64,000 nt of DNA from Lolium rigidum (Eukaryota; Streptophyta; Magnoliopsida; Poales; Poaceae). Position 1 is the stretch's first letter. Each line of letters begins with the position of its first letter. Below the pieces are notes generated by a model that was given only the letters and a program-made list of their open reading frames with translations, searched no databases and had not been told where the DNA came from. The position numbers and the translations under genes are program-made. Below are positions 21,865 through 33,369 of this stretch, piece by piece. The stretch spans positions 33,881,769 through 33,945,768 of the forward strand of contig NC_061514.1 in the NCBI RefSeq assembly GCF_022539505.1. The letters run 5' to 3'.

Positions 21865-22639
21865 ATGATATCAACTAATTAATAACTCGATCATTTACTC
21901 ATTTTTTCCTTTGCTTGGGCAGGGCTTGGAAACGGTTCATCAACACTCGCTAGGGGTGAATGGAAACCGGAGCTTACGAGTTAAAGATTATCCTGTAAGT
22001 AGTACTATATATATATAGCTCCGTCCGCGAATCACTTTGTTTTTTTGTTTCATTACCATGCATTATCATGCTTGATTATTAGTTTGATCGAACTATTTTT
22101 CGTAAAGTATTTGAAGCAGGAACCCGAGAATAACCTATGTGGATACTACGTCTGCGAGTTTATTCGCGAGATGGCTGTTCACCGGGAGCCGGAAAAGATT
22201 TTACATGCCCTTCATGTACGTGAACAATATTTCACAATCTTATTTTATTACCACCAATTGTATTGAGTTCCATTCATATATATTGATCTCATTTTTTTCA
22301 AATTAGATGGAACACGTGCGGGATTCTCTCCTAACGGAGGATCGCATACGAGCAATTCAAGAGGAAATTGCGGGATTCTTAGTTAGGGAGGTCATAACTC
22401 CAACTGGAGCATACCATCGGGAGATCATATATGACATTAGAGATAAAAATAGAGATATGGTAAAGAGGATCGACTTAATTTATATTGTAAACATGCGTTA
22501 CGTGTACTGTACATATTTCATGACGCTGTCTATATATTCGTGACGATTTTGTGGTTTCTTGAATGATGTATGCATTGCAGATTTGAATGAATAACATAAA
22601 ACCCTGAAAACGCTGCTCCACCCTAAACCTCTGCCGCGG

Positions 22640-22862
22640 CAGAGACCCTTTAATCCTGGTTCGTATGACGAACCGGGACCAAAGGGCCTCCACCACAATC
22701 CCTCTGGCCGCACCACGTGGAGGACCCTTTAGTCCCGGTTTATTTTTGAACCGGGACTAAAGGGGGGGGGGGGGGCTTTAGTCCCGAAACCGTAGTCCCG
22801 GTTGCAAAACCGGGACTAAAGGCCCAAATAAACCGGGACTAAAGGCATGTTTTCCACTAGTG
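22640..22862. repeat. Right terminus and subterminal repeats of the second CACTA
   Basis: Several units of the type TTTAGTCCCGGTT / AACCGGGACTAAAGG, and a run of about 14 G near 22764-22777. It ends with GTTTTCCACTAGTG, the inverted CACTA terminus. Confidence 0.85.
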
Positions 22863-22865
22863 TAA

Positions 22866-23177
22866 TCCATTCATTTGCATTAAAATCTCCAAGCAAGAAC
22901 ACTGCCGGCTCTAGGACCGGTAATTTCAAATCCTTCATTAATGGCCATCGACACTGCTTGGCTATCCGAGTGCAGATCGGAGAGTCAGATCTCAATGATT
23001 CAGTAGAAAACTTGACAGACAAACTCAACATAGCCTCCCTTTGCAAGATCTGATTATGAATGCATTTGACATACCTCAAAGAAAAGTGTGGACGAGACTC
23101 CGGCGGCGACCGCCCGAACTCCTCCAGTGAAGATAACCCACCTGTGGAGTCGGCATCCACGTCGGTGTCATCGTCTT
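22866..23177 (-). mobile_element. Flank of LINE remnant, minus strand
   Basis: This sequence lies directly beyond the CACTA terminus and up to the solo LTR, and ends in the LTR's duplication GTCTT. A minus-strand frame crosses it (rich in Ser, Glu and Arg). It continues the piece at 24785-24974, which holds a LINE zinc-knuckle segment. It is therefore probably 3' LINE sequence, but I do not recognise the protein part. Confidence 0.4.
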
Positions 23178-24784
23178 TGATACGTCTCAAACGTATCTAT
23201 AATTTCTTATGTTCCATGCTAGTTTTATGACAATACTCACATGTTTTATATACACTTTATATCATTTTTATGCATTTTCCGGCACTAACCTATTAACAAG
23301 ATGCCGAAGCGCCGGTTCTGTTTTCTCGCTTGTTTTTGGTTTCAGAAATCCTACACAGGAAATATTCTCAAAATTGGACGAAACAAAAGCTCACGGTCTT
23401 ATTTTCCACGGAGTCTTCCAAAACACCGAAGAGGAGACGAAGAGGGGCCACGAGGCGGCCACACCATAGGGGGGCGCGGCCCCACCCCTGGCCGCGCCGC
23501 CATATGGGGTGGGCCCCTCGGGCGCCTCCCGACTCTGCCCCTTCGCCTACTTAAACACTCCGTCGCGAAAACCCTAGTACCGAGAGCCACGATACGAGAA
23601 AAGTTACGGAGACGCCGCCGTCGTCAATCCCATCTCGGGGGATTCAGGAGATCACCTCAGGCACCCTGCCGGAGAGGGGAATCATCACCGGAGGACTCTA
23701 CATCATCATGGCCACCTTCGGATTGATGCGTGAGTAGTTCATCCTTGGACTATGGGTCCATAGCAGTAGCTAGATGGTTGTCTTCTCCTCTTGTGCTATC
23801 ATGTTTAGATCTTGTGAGCTGCCTATCATGATCAAGATCATCTATTTGTAATGCTACATGTTGTGTTTGGTGGGATCCGATGAATATGGAATACTATGTC
23901 AAGTTGATTATTGATCTATCATATATGTGTTGTTTATGATCTTGCATGCTTTCCGTTGCTAGTAGAGGCTCCGGCCAAGTTGATACTTGTAACTCCAAGA
24001 GGGAGTATTTATGCTCGATAGTGGGTTCATGCCTCCATTGAATCGCGGGACGATGACGGAAAGTTCTAAGGTTGTGGATGTGCTTGTTGCCACTAGGGAT
24101 AAAACAGCAATGCTTTGTCTAAGGATATTTGTATTGTTTACATTATGCACGAGTACTTAATGCAATTGTCCGTTGTTTGCAACTTAATACCGAAAGGGGT
24201 GCGGATGCTAACCCGAAGGTGGACTTTTAGGCATAGATGCATGCTGGATAGCGGTCTATGTTCTTTGTCGTAATGCCCTAAGTAAATCTCATATTAGTCA
24301 TCATGATATGTATGTGCATTGTTATGCCATCTCTATTTGTCAATTGCCCAACTGTAATTTGTTCACCCAACATGCTATTTATCTTATTGGAGAGACACCA
24401 CTAGTGAACTGTGGACCCCGGTCCATTCTTTTAAATCTGAAATGCAATCTACTGCATTCATTGTTCTCTGTTGTTCTTTGCAAACAAACATCATTCTCCA
24501 CACCATACGTTTAATCCTTTGTTTTCAGCAAGCCGGTGAGATTGACAACCTCACTGTTAAGTTGGGGCAAAGTATTTTGATTGTGTTGTGCAGGTTCCAC
24601 GTTGGCGCCGGAATCCCCGGTGTTGCGCCGCACTACACTCCTTCACCAACAACCTTCACGTGGCCTTCATCTCCTACTGGTTCGATAACCTCGGTTTCTT
24701 TCTGAGGGAAAACTTGCTGCTGTACGCATCACACCTTCCTCTTGGGGTTCCCAACGGACATGTGCTTCACGCGTTATCAGTCTT
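23173..24784 (+). mobile_element. Solo-like LTR with matching 5-bp duplication
   Basis: A 1602-bp LTR (23178-24779) runs from TGATACGTCTCAAACG to CACGCGTTATCA. GTCTT lies on both sides (23173-23177 and 24780-24784). No primer-binding site follows; the LINE host resumes instead. It is closely similar to the 3' LTR at 44347-45941. By itself it is a textbook solo LTR, but see the duplicated flank that follows. Confidence 0.85.
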
Positions 24785-24974
24785 CAATGGAGAGGCCCCA
24801 GAAATTTGCTCCGAACGGCGGTGATGGTAGGACAGCTATGATGTCAGGGATGGTGTTACCCTCTATTCCGCTTAGCCTAGTTCCTTTATGGCTGACCAAA
24901 TAGATCTATCAAATTTGCATTTTAAGAATAAGTGCTTAATAGTCTCATCATGATGACAGAAGACACATTTATTA
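24785..24974 (-). pseudogene. LINE reverse-transcriptase zinc-knuckle (zf-RVT) fragment, copy 1
   Basis: The minus strand encodes KCVFCHHDETIKHLFLKCKF followed by a Trp. This is the C-x2-C...H-x4-C pattern of the zf-RVT domain at the C-terminus of plant LINE polyproteins. It ends soon after at stops. The same fragment recurs at 45947-46136. Confidence 0.75.
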
Positions 24975-25053
24975 CACTACTACAGAAAAACCTACTAGTC
25001 GCGTGTCTATTTTGGCTACCAGTCACGGGACCCGCAACTGGTACGTCGCTAGT
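24975..25053. mobile_element. Truncated copy of the small CACTA element
   Basis: It starts CACTACTACAGAAAAACC after TTA, as at 46137. Only the first 79 bases are present before the junction at 25053/25054. Confidence 0.8.
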
Positions 25054-25082
25054 TTGCTTTACTTATTTTTATTGCTGTTAAA

Positions 25083-27192
25083 ATGAATACTCCTGAGAAC
25101 ACTAAGTTGTGTGATTTCACTAGCACCAATAATAATGATTTTATATGCACTCCTATTGCTCCACCTGCTACTACAGCAGAATTTTATGAAATTAAACCTG
25201 CTTTACTAAATCTTGTTATGAGAGAGCAATTTTCTGGTGTTAGTACTAATGATGCTGCTGCCCATCTTAATAATTTTGTTGAACTTTGTGAAATGCAAAA
25301 GTATAAGGATGTAGATGGGGATATTATAAAACTGAAATTGTTTCCTTTCTCCTTAAGAGGAAGAGTTAAAGGTTAGTTGCTATCTTTGCCTAAGAATAGT
25401 ATTGATTCATGGACTAAATGTAAAGATGCTTTCATTGGTAGATATTATCCTCCTGCTAAAATTATATCTTTGAGAAGTAGCATCATGAATTTTAAGCAAT
25501 TGGATAATGAACATGTTGCCCAAGCATGGGAAAGAATGAAATCTTTGGTAAAGAATTGCCCTACCCATGGACTAACTACTTGGATGATCATCCAAACCTT
25601 TTATGCAGGATTGAATTTTTCTTCAAGGAACCTATTGGATTCAGCTGCTGGAGGTACTTTTATGTCCATCACTTTGGGTGCCGCAACAAAACTTCTTGAT
25701 GATATGATGATCAACTACTCCGAATGGCACACTTGAAAGGACTCCACAAGGTAAGAAGGTAAATTCTGTTGAAGAAACCTCCTCCTTGAGTGATAAGATT
25801 GATGTTATTATGTCTATGCTTGTTAATGGTAGATCTAATGTTGATCCTAATAATGTTCCTTTAGCTTCATTGGTTGCTCAAGAAGAGCATGTTGATGTGA
25901 ACTTCATTAAAAGTAATAATTTCAACAACAATGCTTATAGGAATATTTTTGGTAACAACTATAGGCCATATCCTTCTAATAATGGTAATGGTTATGGTAA
26001 TTCTTATGGTAATTCTTACAACAATAATAGGAGTGTACCCTCTAGTCTTGAAGTCATGCTTAAAGAATTTATTGGTACACAAACTGCTTTTAACAAATCT
26101 GTTGAAGAAAAGCTTGGTAAAATTGATGTTCTTGCTTCTAAGGTTGATAGTCTTGCTGCTGATGTTGATCTTTTAAAATTGAAAGTTATGCCTAATGAAG
26201 ATAAAGATATTAAGTCATTTGCTACAGCAAACGCTATCCAAGTTCGAATTAATGACAATATTAGAATGATGGCTGAATTGCATGCTAGGTGGGAAAGAGA
26301 AGAAAAACTAGCTAAAGAGAATAATGTAGCTAAAGTTTGGACTATTACCACCACTAGTAATGTTAATGCTTCACATGTTTCTAAACCTCCTACTATCAAT
26401 GGTAAAATAATTGGTGTTAGCAATGTTTCTACTCCTAATGCAAAGCGTGCAAAACTGCTCGAAACCGCTAAACTGCTGAAACTGTTTGTGATAAAACTGC
26501 TGAAATTTTTCAGAATATTGGGGACAATGATCCCATTGCTTTAGATCATAATGGTTTATATTTTGATGATTGTCATATCTCTGAAGTTATAAAGTTCTTG
26601 CAAAAACTTGTTAGAAGTCCTAATGCTAGTGCTATAAATTTGGCCTTTACAAAACATATTACAAATGCTCTCATTAAAGCTAGAGAAGAGAAATTAAAAC
26701 TTGAAACTTCTATTCCTAGGAAGTTAGGAGATGGTTGGGAGCCCATCATTAAGATGAAGGTCAATGATTTTGATTGTAATGCTTTATGTGATCTTGGTGC
26801 AAGTATTTCTGTTATGCCTAAGAAACTTTATGATATGCTTGACTTGCCACCATTGAAAAATTGTTATTTGGATGTTAATCTTGCTGATAATTCTATAAAG
26901 AAACCTTTGGGGAGGATTGATAATGTTCACATTACGGTTAACAATAACCTTGTCCCCGTTGATTTTGTTGTTTTGGATATTGAATGCAATGCATCTTGTC
27001 CTATTGTTTTGGGAAGACCCTTTCTTCGAACTCGTTGGTGCTATTATTGATATGAAAGAAGGAAATATTAAATATCAATTCCCTCTTAAGAAAGGTATGG
27101 AACACTTCCCTAGAAAGAGAATGAAGTTGCCTTTTGATTCTATTATTAGAACAAATTATGATGTTGATGCTTCTTCTCTTGATGTTACTTGA
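25083..27192 (+). pseudogene. Athila-like gag and aspartic protease, broken
   Basis: The gag starts MNTPENTKLCDF and contains a retrotransposon-gag segment (ERMKSLVKNCPTHGL). An Asn/Tyr-rich GNSYGNSYNNN region and coiled-coil-like stretches follow (25786-26544). The protease frame from 26598 carries CDLGASISVMP, the aspartic protease active-site motif with Asp-Leu-Gly in place of Asp-Thr-Gly, and later PIVLGRPF. Breaks are a TAG at 25374-25376 where Trp is expected, stops near 25737, a frame change between gag and protease (26500-26600), and another near 27030. The C-terminal frame ends at 27192. No polymerase follows, so the family looks non-autonomous. Confidence 0.8.
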
Positions 27193-28804
27193 TTTACACT
27201 TTCTGCGCCTAGCTGAAAGGCGTTAAAGAAAAGCGCTTATGGGAGACAACCCATTATTTTATTTCTGCAATTTTTTGTTTGTTTTATATTTGTGTCTTGG
27301 AAGTTGTTACTACTGTAGCAACCTCTCCTTATCTTTACTTTATTGCATTGTTGTGCCAAGTAAAGTCTTTGATAGTAAGGTTGATACCAGATTTGGATTA
27401 CTGCACAGAAACAGATTTCTTGCTGTCACGAATTTGAGTAGCCCCCTCTGTAGGTAACTCAGAAAAATCTGCCAATTTACGTGAATGATCCTCAGATATG
27501 TACGCAACTTTCATTCAATTTGAGCGTTTTCATCTGAGCAAGTTAAGTGCCGCTAAAAAATTCGTCTTTACGGACTGTTCTGTTTTGACAGATTCTGCCT
27601 TTTATTTCGTATTGCCTGTTTTGCTATGTTGGATGGATTTCTTTGTTCCATTAACTTTCAGTAGCTTTGTACAATGTCCAGAAGTGTTAAGAATGATTAT
27701 GTCACCTCTGAATATGTGAATTTTTGATTATGCACCAACCCTCTAATGAGATTGTTTTGAGTTTGGTGTGGAGGAAGTTTTCAAGGATCAAGAGAGGAGG
27801 ATGATATAATACGATCAAGAAGAGTGAAAAGTCTAAGCTTGGGGATGCCCCCGTGGTTCATCCCTGCATATTTCAAGAAGACTCAAGCATCTAAGCTTGG
27901 GGATGCCCAAGGCATCCCCTTCTTCATCAACAACTTATCAGGTCACCTCTAGTGAAACTATATTTTTATTCCATCACATCTTATGTGCTTTACTTGGAGC
28001 GTCTGTGTGCTTTTATTTTTGTTTTTGTTTGAATAAATTCGGATCCTAGCATTCATTGTGTGGGAGAAAGACACGCTCCGCTGTTTCATATGAACACTGG
28101 TGTTCTTAGCTTTACTCTTAATGTTCATGGCGAAGGTTGAAACCGCTTCGTTTATTGCTATTTGGTTGGAAAAAGAAAATGCTTCATGTGGTAATTGGTA
28201 TATGGTCTTGAATAATTTGATACTTGGAAATTGTTTTGAGCTCTCAAATAGATCATGTTTAAGCTCTTGCATCATGTAGTTTGAACCTATTAGTGGAGAA
28301 TTACTGTAGAGCTTGTTGAAATTTGGTTTGCATGATTGGTCTCTCGAAAGTCTAGATATTTTCTGGTAAAGGTGTTTGAACAACAAGGAAGACAGTGTAG
28401 AGTCTTATAATGCTTGCAATATGTTGTTATGTAAGTTTTGCTGTACCGGTTCATACTTGTGTTTGCTTCAAACAACCTTGCTAGCCAAAGCCTTGTACTG
28501 AGAGGGAATACTTCTCGTGCATCCAAAACCTTAAGCCAAAACCTATGCCATTTGTGTCCACCATAACTACCTACTATGTGGTATTTCTCTGCCATTCCAA
28601 AGTAAATTGCTTGCGTGCTACCTTTAAAATTTCATTCCTTGTCTTTGCAATATATAGCTCATGGAAAAATAGCTTAAAAACTATTGTGGTAAAGAATATG
28701 TCGCTTATGTATCTTATTTCTTAATAAGTTGCTTGTTGAGCAGTAACCATGTTTCTGGGGACGCCATCAACTATTACACTTTTGTTGAATATCATGTGAG
28801 TTGC
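27193..28804. other. Non-coding internal part of the Athila-like element
   Basis: It contains CTGCGCCTAGCTGAAAGGCG soon after the protease stop (also present in inverse at 19440-19490 of the minus-strand relative). It also contains two AAGCTTGGGGATGCCC motifs with inverted partners at 27835-27920. Scattered frames of 60-140 codons have no recognisable content. Confidence 0.6.
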
Positions 28805-31800
28805 TGTAACATCCCAAGTTTCAATAAAATGAACAAGAGAGAGAGTTCAAGAATCCAAAAATCAGGGTTAACAAAAAAACTTTTTCTCATCATATGGGTT
28901 TATGCATATAGATCACCTTATTATTTATTTTGAGTGTGCAATTGCCATGATGTTTGCTTATGTGTTCTCTCTCACTCCAAAAAAAAACCTAGCAATGATC
29001 ACTTGATCACCCTTAGCCAATTAAATTTGAAATATAAAAGAAATCCCAAAAATCCATTTCACTCTCACATAAGGCCTATGCCATTTTTGCAAATACTTAA
29101 CCTAGACCATTTTGGCTTGCACCATTGGTTGTAAATGGTTACTAAACACTTTTAAATACTTTTGGAAGTGAAGAAACTCAACTCAAACCAAAATCAAATT
29201 CAAATTCCAAGTCACATGCAATATGGTCACTTATGCCATTTTCGATCCGATGCTCACTTTGAGCCCCTGGTTTTCTTCTTTCCACTTCTAAACCTTGTCA
29301 ACTCTTCACACCTCATCCAAGACAACATCAAGCACTACAACTTTGCCCAAAACCACCACCCCAAATTCATCACCAATTTCAAATGGGAAGCAAGCAAAGT
29401 TGGAACTTTCTCACTTATACAAGATCATATGCAAAATGTGATTTTGCATATCAATTCCATTTTGACCACCACCACCACCAAAATGCTCCATTCAATATAT
29501 GTTTTCAACCCACCAAAAAGAATTTCAAAATTCAAAAATATTTTTCTTGCGGGCATTCTGTCGAACACATTGCAGGCGGGGTAAAATTTTGAGCCCATAC
29601 CTCATTTTCTACTTGGACTTGGTCCAACCTTGCCCTCTCTCGCACCCTGGAGTCTCCCTTTCACCTCACTACACCATCACCACCACTTGCATTGGCCAGG
29701 GTTTGATTAAATCAACTCAAACATGCCATGCCGTGGCATGGCATGGCCTCACCGTGCCATCTCCCTCACCCTTCACTTCTAGCCTGCACCACCATGCCCA
29801 CTGGCTCCCTCTCACCACCCTGGACTAGCTCGTGCCCTCCCTTGACCGAGACCAAGCCCACACGCGTCAGAACGCGAGCGCCCAGACGCGCCCAGGACTC
29901 GCCCATGCCGCGCCAGAGCGCGCATGGCGCTCACCCTGGACGCCCAGAGCGTGACGACGCCCCGCGTCCTCGCATCACCTCCGCCCTCACACTCACCACC
30001 AGTCGACGCACGACGACCGTCTGCAACGCCTGGACATGGCCCCTGGCCCGCGGGAACGCCGCAGACGACGTGAGCATCCACGCCCTTCCGCCATGACCTG
30101 CAAGCTCCCATCACGCTCGCCGCCGCTGTAGTGCCTCTTTTTCATCACCGTCACGCGCGTCATCCTCGCCAGAGCACCAGCTACCGTACGCGCCCACGCC
30201 TTGGCTCTTCGCAGCCCTGGACCGACGGCGACCATGGCGAACCCAGCTCCGCCCCACTGCCACCTCTCGCCGCTATAAAAGGAGCACTCCGCGCCCCAAA
30301 CTGAGCACGCCAATCTCTTCCCCACCTCACCACGGTTCTCCTCGCCGCCTCAATTTCATCTATTAGCCACCGCATCGCCGCAATTGCTAGCTCGCTGCCG
30401 CCGCCCGTAGCCGAAGCTCGCCGGAGAAGGAGGCCGCCCCAGGACGCGCCGCTGCTTCCATCGGCTTCACCATCGTCGACAACGTTGCGGCGCACCACTC
30501 CGACGACCGCCGGAGCTCCGACGACCCCTCCGACCCCCTGCTGCCGCCGTGCTCGCCTCTGCTTCTCGCCGTCGACGACGACAAGCCCTGGCCGTTAGAT
30601 CATCGCCTGATCCAACGCCTCCCCTTCCCCGTACCGGTTCGGTGAGTAAATCACACTGACAAGTGGGACCCGCCGTCAGACGGCCTGCTCGCGCTGGACG
30701 CGAAGTGGGCCGGCCCAACTCTTTTTCTCTCCACAGCCCAAGTTCCTTTCCCGCGCAAGCCCACCTATTTGAATTCAAATTTGGAAATTAGATGAAATAT
30801 ACAATCTGATGCAAACTTTGAAATTCAATTGTGACAAATCTACTCAGCCAAATTTTGCAAACTTTATATTTTTGGAAACCTTAGGAAATTATCTACACAA
30901 TGCCACTGGATAGAACCCTAGATCTTTTGTAGAATTAAAGTGACAAAATAAACAAGGCAGGGACTTTTCTGCCTTATAATAATTCTTAAAAATCAACCAT
31001 AAATGCTTTTCGGTTAATTCCACCTCCAATATTTTCACTTTTCACTTATACTAATTGTTTCTACAAAAATAGGCCATGCTTACTTTGAATGATCATGGTT
31101 TAGTTGTTTTAAATACCTTTATGGCTATTTTCTAGTCAAAGATATTGTCCAAAACTATTAAGAAATCTTATGTGGGAGTTTTCCCTCATTTAAATCTGTC
31201 ACCACCAATTCCAAATGAAGTGGAGACTCTGGTTATTTAGGTCCCATAGGAATTGTTGGTAATATTAAATCTTTGTTATGCTAGAATTAAATGGTATGAG
31301 GTGCTTACCTCATTTAAATCTTTTCTCCAAATGATAAGTGTGAAGAGGTTGACTTGAGTCAACCTAGGTCACATATTATGCATAAGAGGAATTAAATCTT
31401 AATAAGATAATGAGAGGAAATTATTTCTCTAAATAATTCAAAGTAACATTTAAGTTTAGTATGAGAGGAAATTATTTTTCTTAAATAATAAGAAAAACAC
31501 ATCCACCAACTTAATAGTCAATTGTGATGCTAGTTTAAGTGTGTGAACCATGTTTGTGCATAGTTTAGTAGATTAGTTTGGTGTGATGATTGTGTACCCC
31601 GTATTCGTATTTTAGACGCTAGTACCGAGGAGTACCAGGAGGAGGAGGAGGTCTACTTCCAAGAAGAAGAAGACCACTTTGACCTCGTTTCCCAACCAAG
31701 GCAAGATAATACTCTTGCAAAGTGCAAAGCTCACCATGAGCAAGGCATTACCCCATTTTTACTTTATGCTTATGATCCTATTTTCCCAGTTTTACTTTAC

Positions 31801-33143
31801 AAGCTTTATTTACTCTTGTTTTATCAGAGTACTTTTTGATTTATGATTTACTAGATTAGTATGGAGTTAGTACAAGAGTATCAAACTTAGCCTAGAAGTA
31901 AAGCAAATACCTAGCTCCCCTCACACATAGTGGCTAGTGCTAAATTTTAAAATGACTACTCTAGATGGGAACATGTGTTGGTGAAATGATGATGGTGAAA
32001 ACCTTGGAATGATTAGTCATTTCCATTGAAAGATTTTGAAGGTGAATATGACACTGAAGTTGACTTGGTGACTTTGGCTAAAAACTGATGATTGAGTTGG
32101 ATGCGATACCTTACCAATACTAAGTACCCCCACAATACCTGATTATGGGTAGGGCTTAGCTGGAAATTTATGTGTCTTAGTATGGGTTCCCTCTGAACAC
32201 ACGTCATAGGGGTTATGCTTGAGGCTGCCTCCGTTGTTGAGAAATGATGTGAATTGAAGGTGAATTGTACGGCCAAGCCCCGTGCAGTTCCCGGGTTAAC
32301 AGCTTGGTTTTCACCGGGAGGCCAAGCTCATGGGGAGAGGTGCCTATACTAGGGTGTGTAAGTGAAAGGTTAACGGTTGATGATCCGCGTACTGAGTTAC
32401 GATTATTCAGGGTTTTATCCTTGACGGATGTAATCAAATGTTGTGGCACAAGTGTGCGACCTCTGCAGAGTGTAGAACTATTCGAATAGCCGCGTCCGCG
32501 GATATGGACAATTGGAAAGGCCATTCTGTTTCTGTCATCAGAATTTTATATCTATGTGACTGGTGTTTTTGTACTTGAAATTGAACGGTGACTTTGACTT
32601 TGATTCACAACAGAGTTGTGGGAATGACACTAATGTTCCCACTTGAGTTAGTTAGCACTTGAGGAGTTGTTTACAAAAGTGTTTATGAAATAAAATTGGC
32701 GTTATGCAAATAAACTCAGAGCTTAGAACACCTTCAATAGTAATGTTAGTACTTACATTAGTATTAGATTGCGAGTACATAAAGTACTCACGGCCTTGTC
32801 CCTGGCTATTCAAATGGCCAGACTATGAAGCCGAGCAGCAAGTACGAGGAGGACGATCAGCAGGACGTCTACCACAACTAGGAGCTTCTAACGTCAAGCG
32901 TTGGCCTCGTGGACTAGAGAGTCCTTGTATCTTACGCTTCCGCTATGAACTTGTGTTTGTTCGTTGATCATTAGATCAACTATTTGTGTAATATGGATCA
33001 TGTGATTCCAAGTTGTAAAACATTATGGTTTGTAATGAATGATGATCGTGATACTTAACTATTATGCCTCGCAACAACAATTTCCTGGGATTGCGATGTA
33101 TGACATAATAGGCATCCGGACTTTAAAAATCCGGGTGTTGACA
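28805..33143 (+). repeat. 5' LTR of the Tekay-like element
   Basis: It starts TGTAACATCCCAAG and ends GGGTGTTGACA. It holds a GC-rich block (29830-30760) around a TATA box, then an AT-rich remainder. Frames on either strand within the GC-rich block are composition effects. Confidence 0.95.
30275..30281 (+). promoter_or_regulatory. LTR core promoter (TATA box), 5' LTR
   Basis: GCTATAAAAGGAGCA lies in a GC-rich context that switches to AT-rich downstream. It is a good candidate for the start of the genomic transcript. The identical site in the 3' LTR is at 40451-40457. Confidence 0.7.
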
Positions 33144-33146
33144 AGT

Positions 33147-33158
33147 TGGTATCAGAGC
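33147..33158 (+). other. Primer-binding site, initiator tRNA-Met type
   Basis: TGGTATCAGAGC, three bases after the 5' LTR. It is complementary to the 3' end of plant initiator tRNA-Met. Confidence 0.9.
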
Positions 33159-33369
33159 CATTGTTTGACCATAGGAGACCCTAGTTAGAAATGGACGTTC
33201 TGAAAATTTGAGTTTCAAAAAGGAATGAAGTATTTCTGAAATTTTTTAATCTTTGTCTTCTCCTTGAGCTCTTTGGAAAAACAAGAAGTCATGCTCTTCC
33301 TTAGAAATATAACTAAAATTTTGCCACACTTGTTCACTTCTCTAACTTAATCCTTTACTTCACTTTCAG

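Larger units (their letters stand above)
15105..21869 (-). mobile_element. Non-autonomous Athila-like LTR element, minus orientation
   Basis: A 6755-bp element (15110-21864) flanked by the duplication ATGAT (15105-15109 and 21865-21869). The LTRs are 1460 and 1439 bp. The primer-binding site and the polypurine tract lie at the inner LTR edges in minus orientation. There is no gag, protease, reverse transcriptase or integrase; the only sizeable frame is an unusual 268-codon one at 19458-20264. It sits in an intron of the C48 peptidase gene of the host CACTA. Confidence 0.9.
14699..22480 (+). pseudogene. Ulp1-like (C48) cysteine peptidase domain of the CACTA gene, split by an LTR element
   Basis: Exon pieces after an acceptor TTGTGCAG (14698) encode GLYDIGFIDPN...FPYNF. 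After a second acceptor at about 14959 come the FHYILL segment (catalytic-type His at 14964-14966) and a VMDSKRKEHGQW segment (Asp at 15015-15017). The downstream exons lie beyond the 6.75-kb insertion: AWKRFINT near 21937, then NNLCGYYVCEFIREM (catalytic-type Cys at 22138-22140), then an exon starting MEHVRDSLL at about 22309. The His-Asp-Cys order and spacing fit the Ulp1/SENP family C48, which cleaves SUMO-type conjugates. A TAG in the His exon and stops or indels near 21960 break the frame. Activity is not expected; kinship is well supported. Confidence 0.8.
9718..22862 (+). mobile_element. CACTA derivative with Ulp1-type peptidase gene (nested insertions)
   Basis: The right end is clear: the reverse complement of 22844-22862 reads CACTAGTGGAAAACATGCC, a typical CACTA terminus, and the next three bases are TAA. 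The left end is eroded. ATGCCTTTGGTCCCGG at about 9718 matches the inner part of the right terminal sequence, but the outer 13 bases (CACTAGTGGAAAA) are gone. About 5.9 kb remain after removing the MITE at 12685-13211 and the LTR element at 15110-21864. It encodes no TNP2, so it would depend on transposase from elsewhere. Confidence 0.8.
24780..25053. repeat. Duplicated LINE/MITE flank
   Basis: Nearly identical to 45942-46215, with the same order: GTCTT, LINE zinc-knuckle segment (minus strand), then CACTACTACAGAAAAACC of the small CACTA element. The similarity ends after GTACGTCGCTAGT at 25053. The next base already belongs to the inside of the Athila-like element. Confidence 0.85.

Noticed and set aside
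22816..23190. Minus-strand frame containing FLLGDFN, suggestive of a LINE endonuclease
   Set aside because: The motif stands after, not before, the LINE zinc-knuckle in element order, and no other endonuclease motif is present. The first part of the hit also crosses the CACTA terminus.
29812..30778. GC-rich Arg/Ala frames on the minus strand in the LTR (repeated at 40045-40955)
   Set aside because: Composition-driven antisense frames in the GC-rich part of the LTR; present in both LTRs simply because the LTRs are copies.
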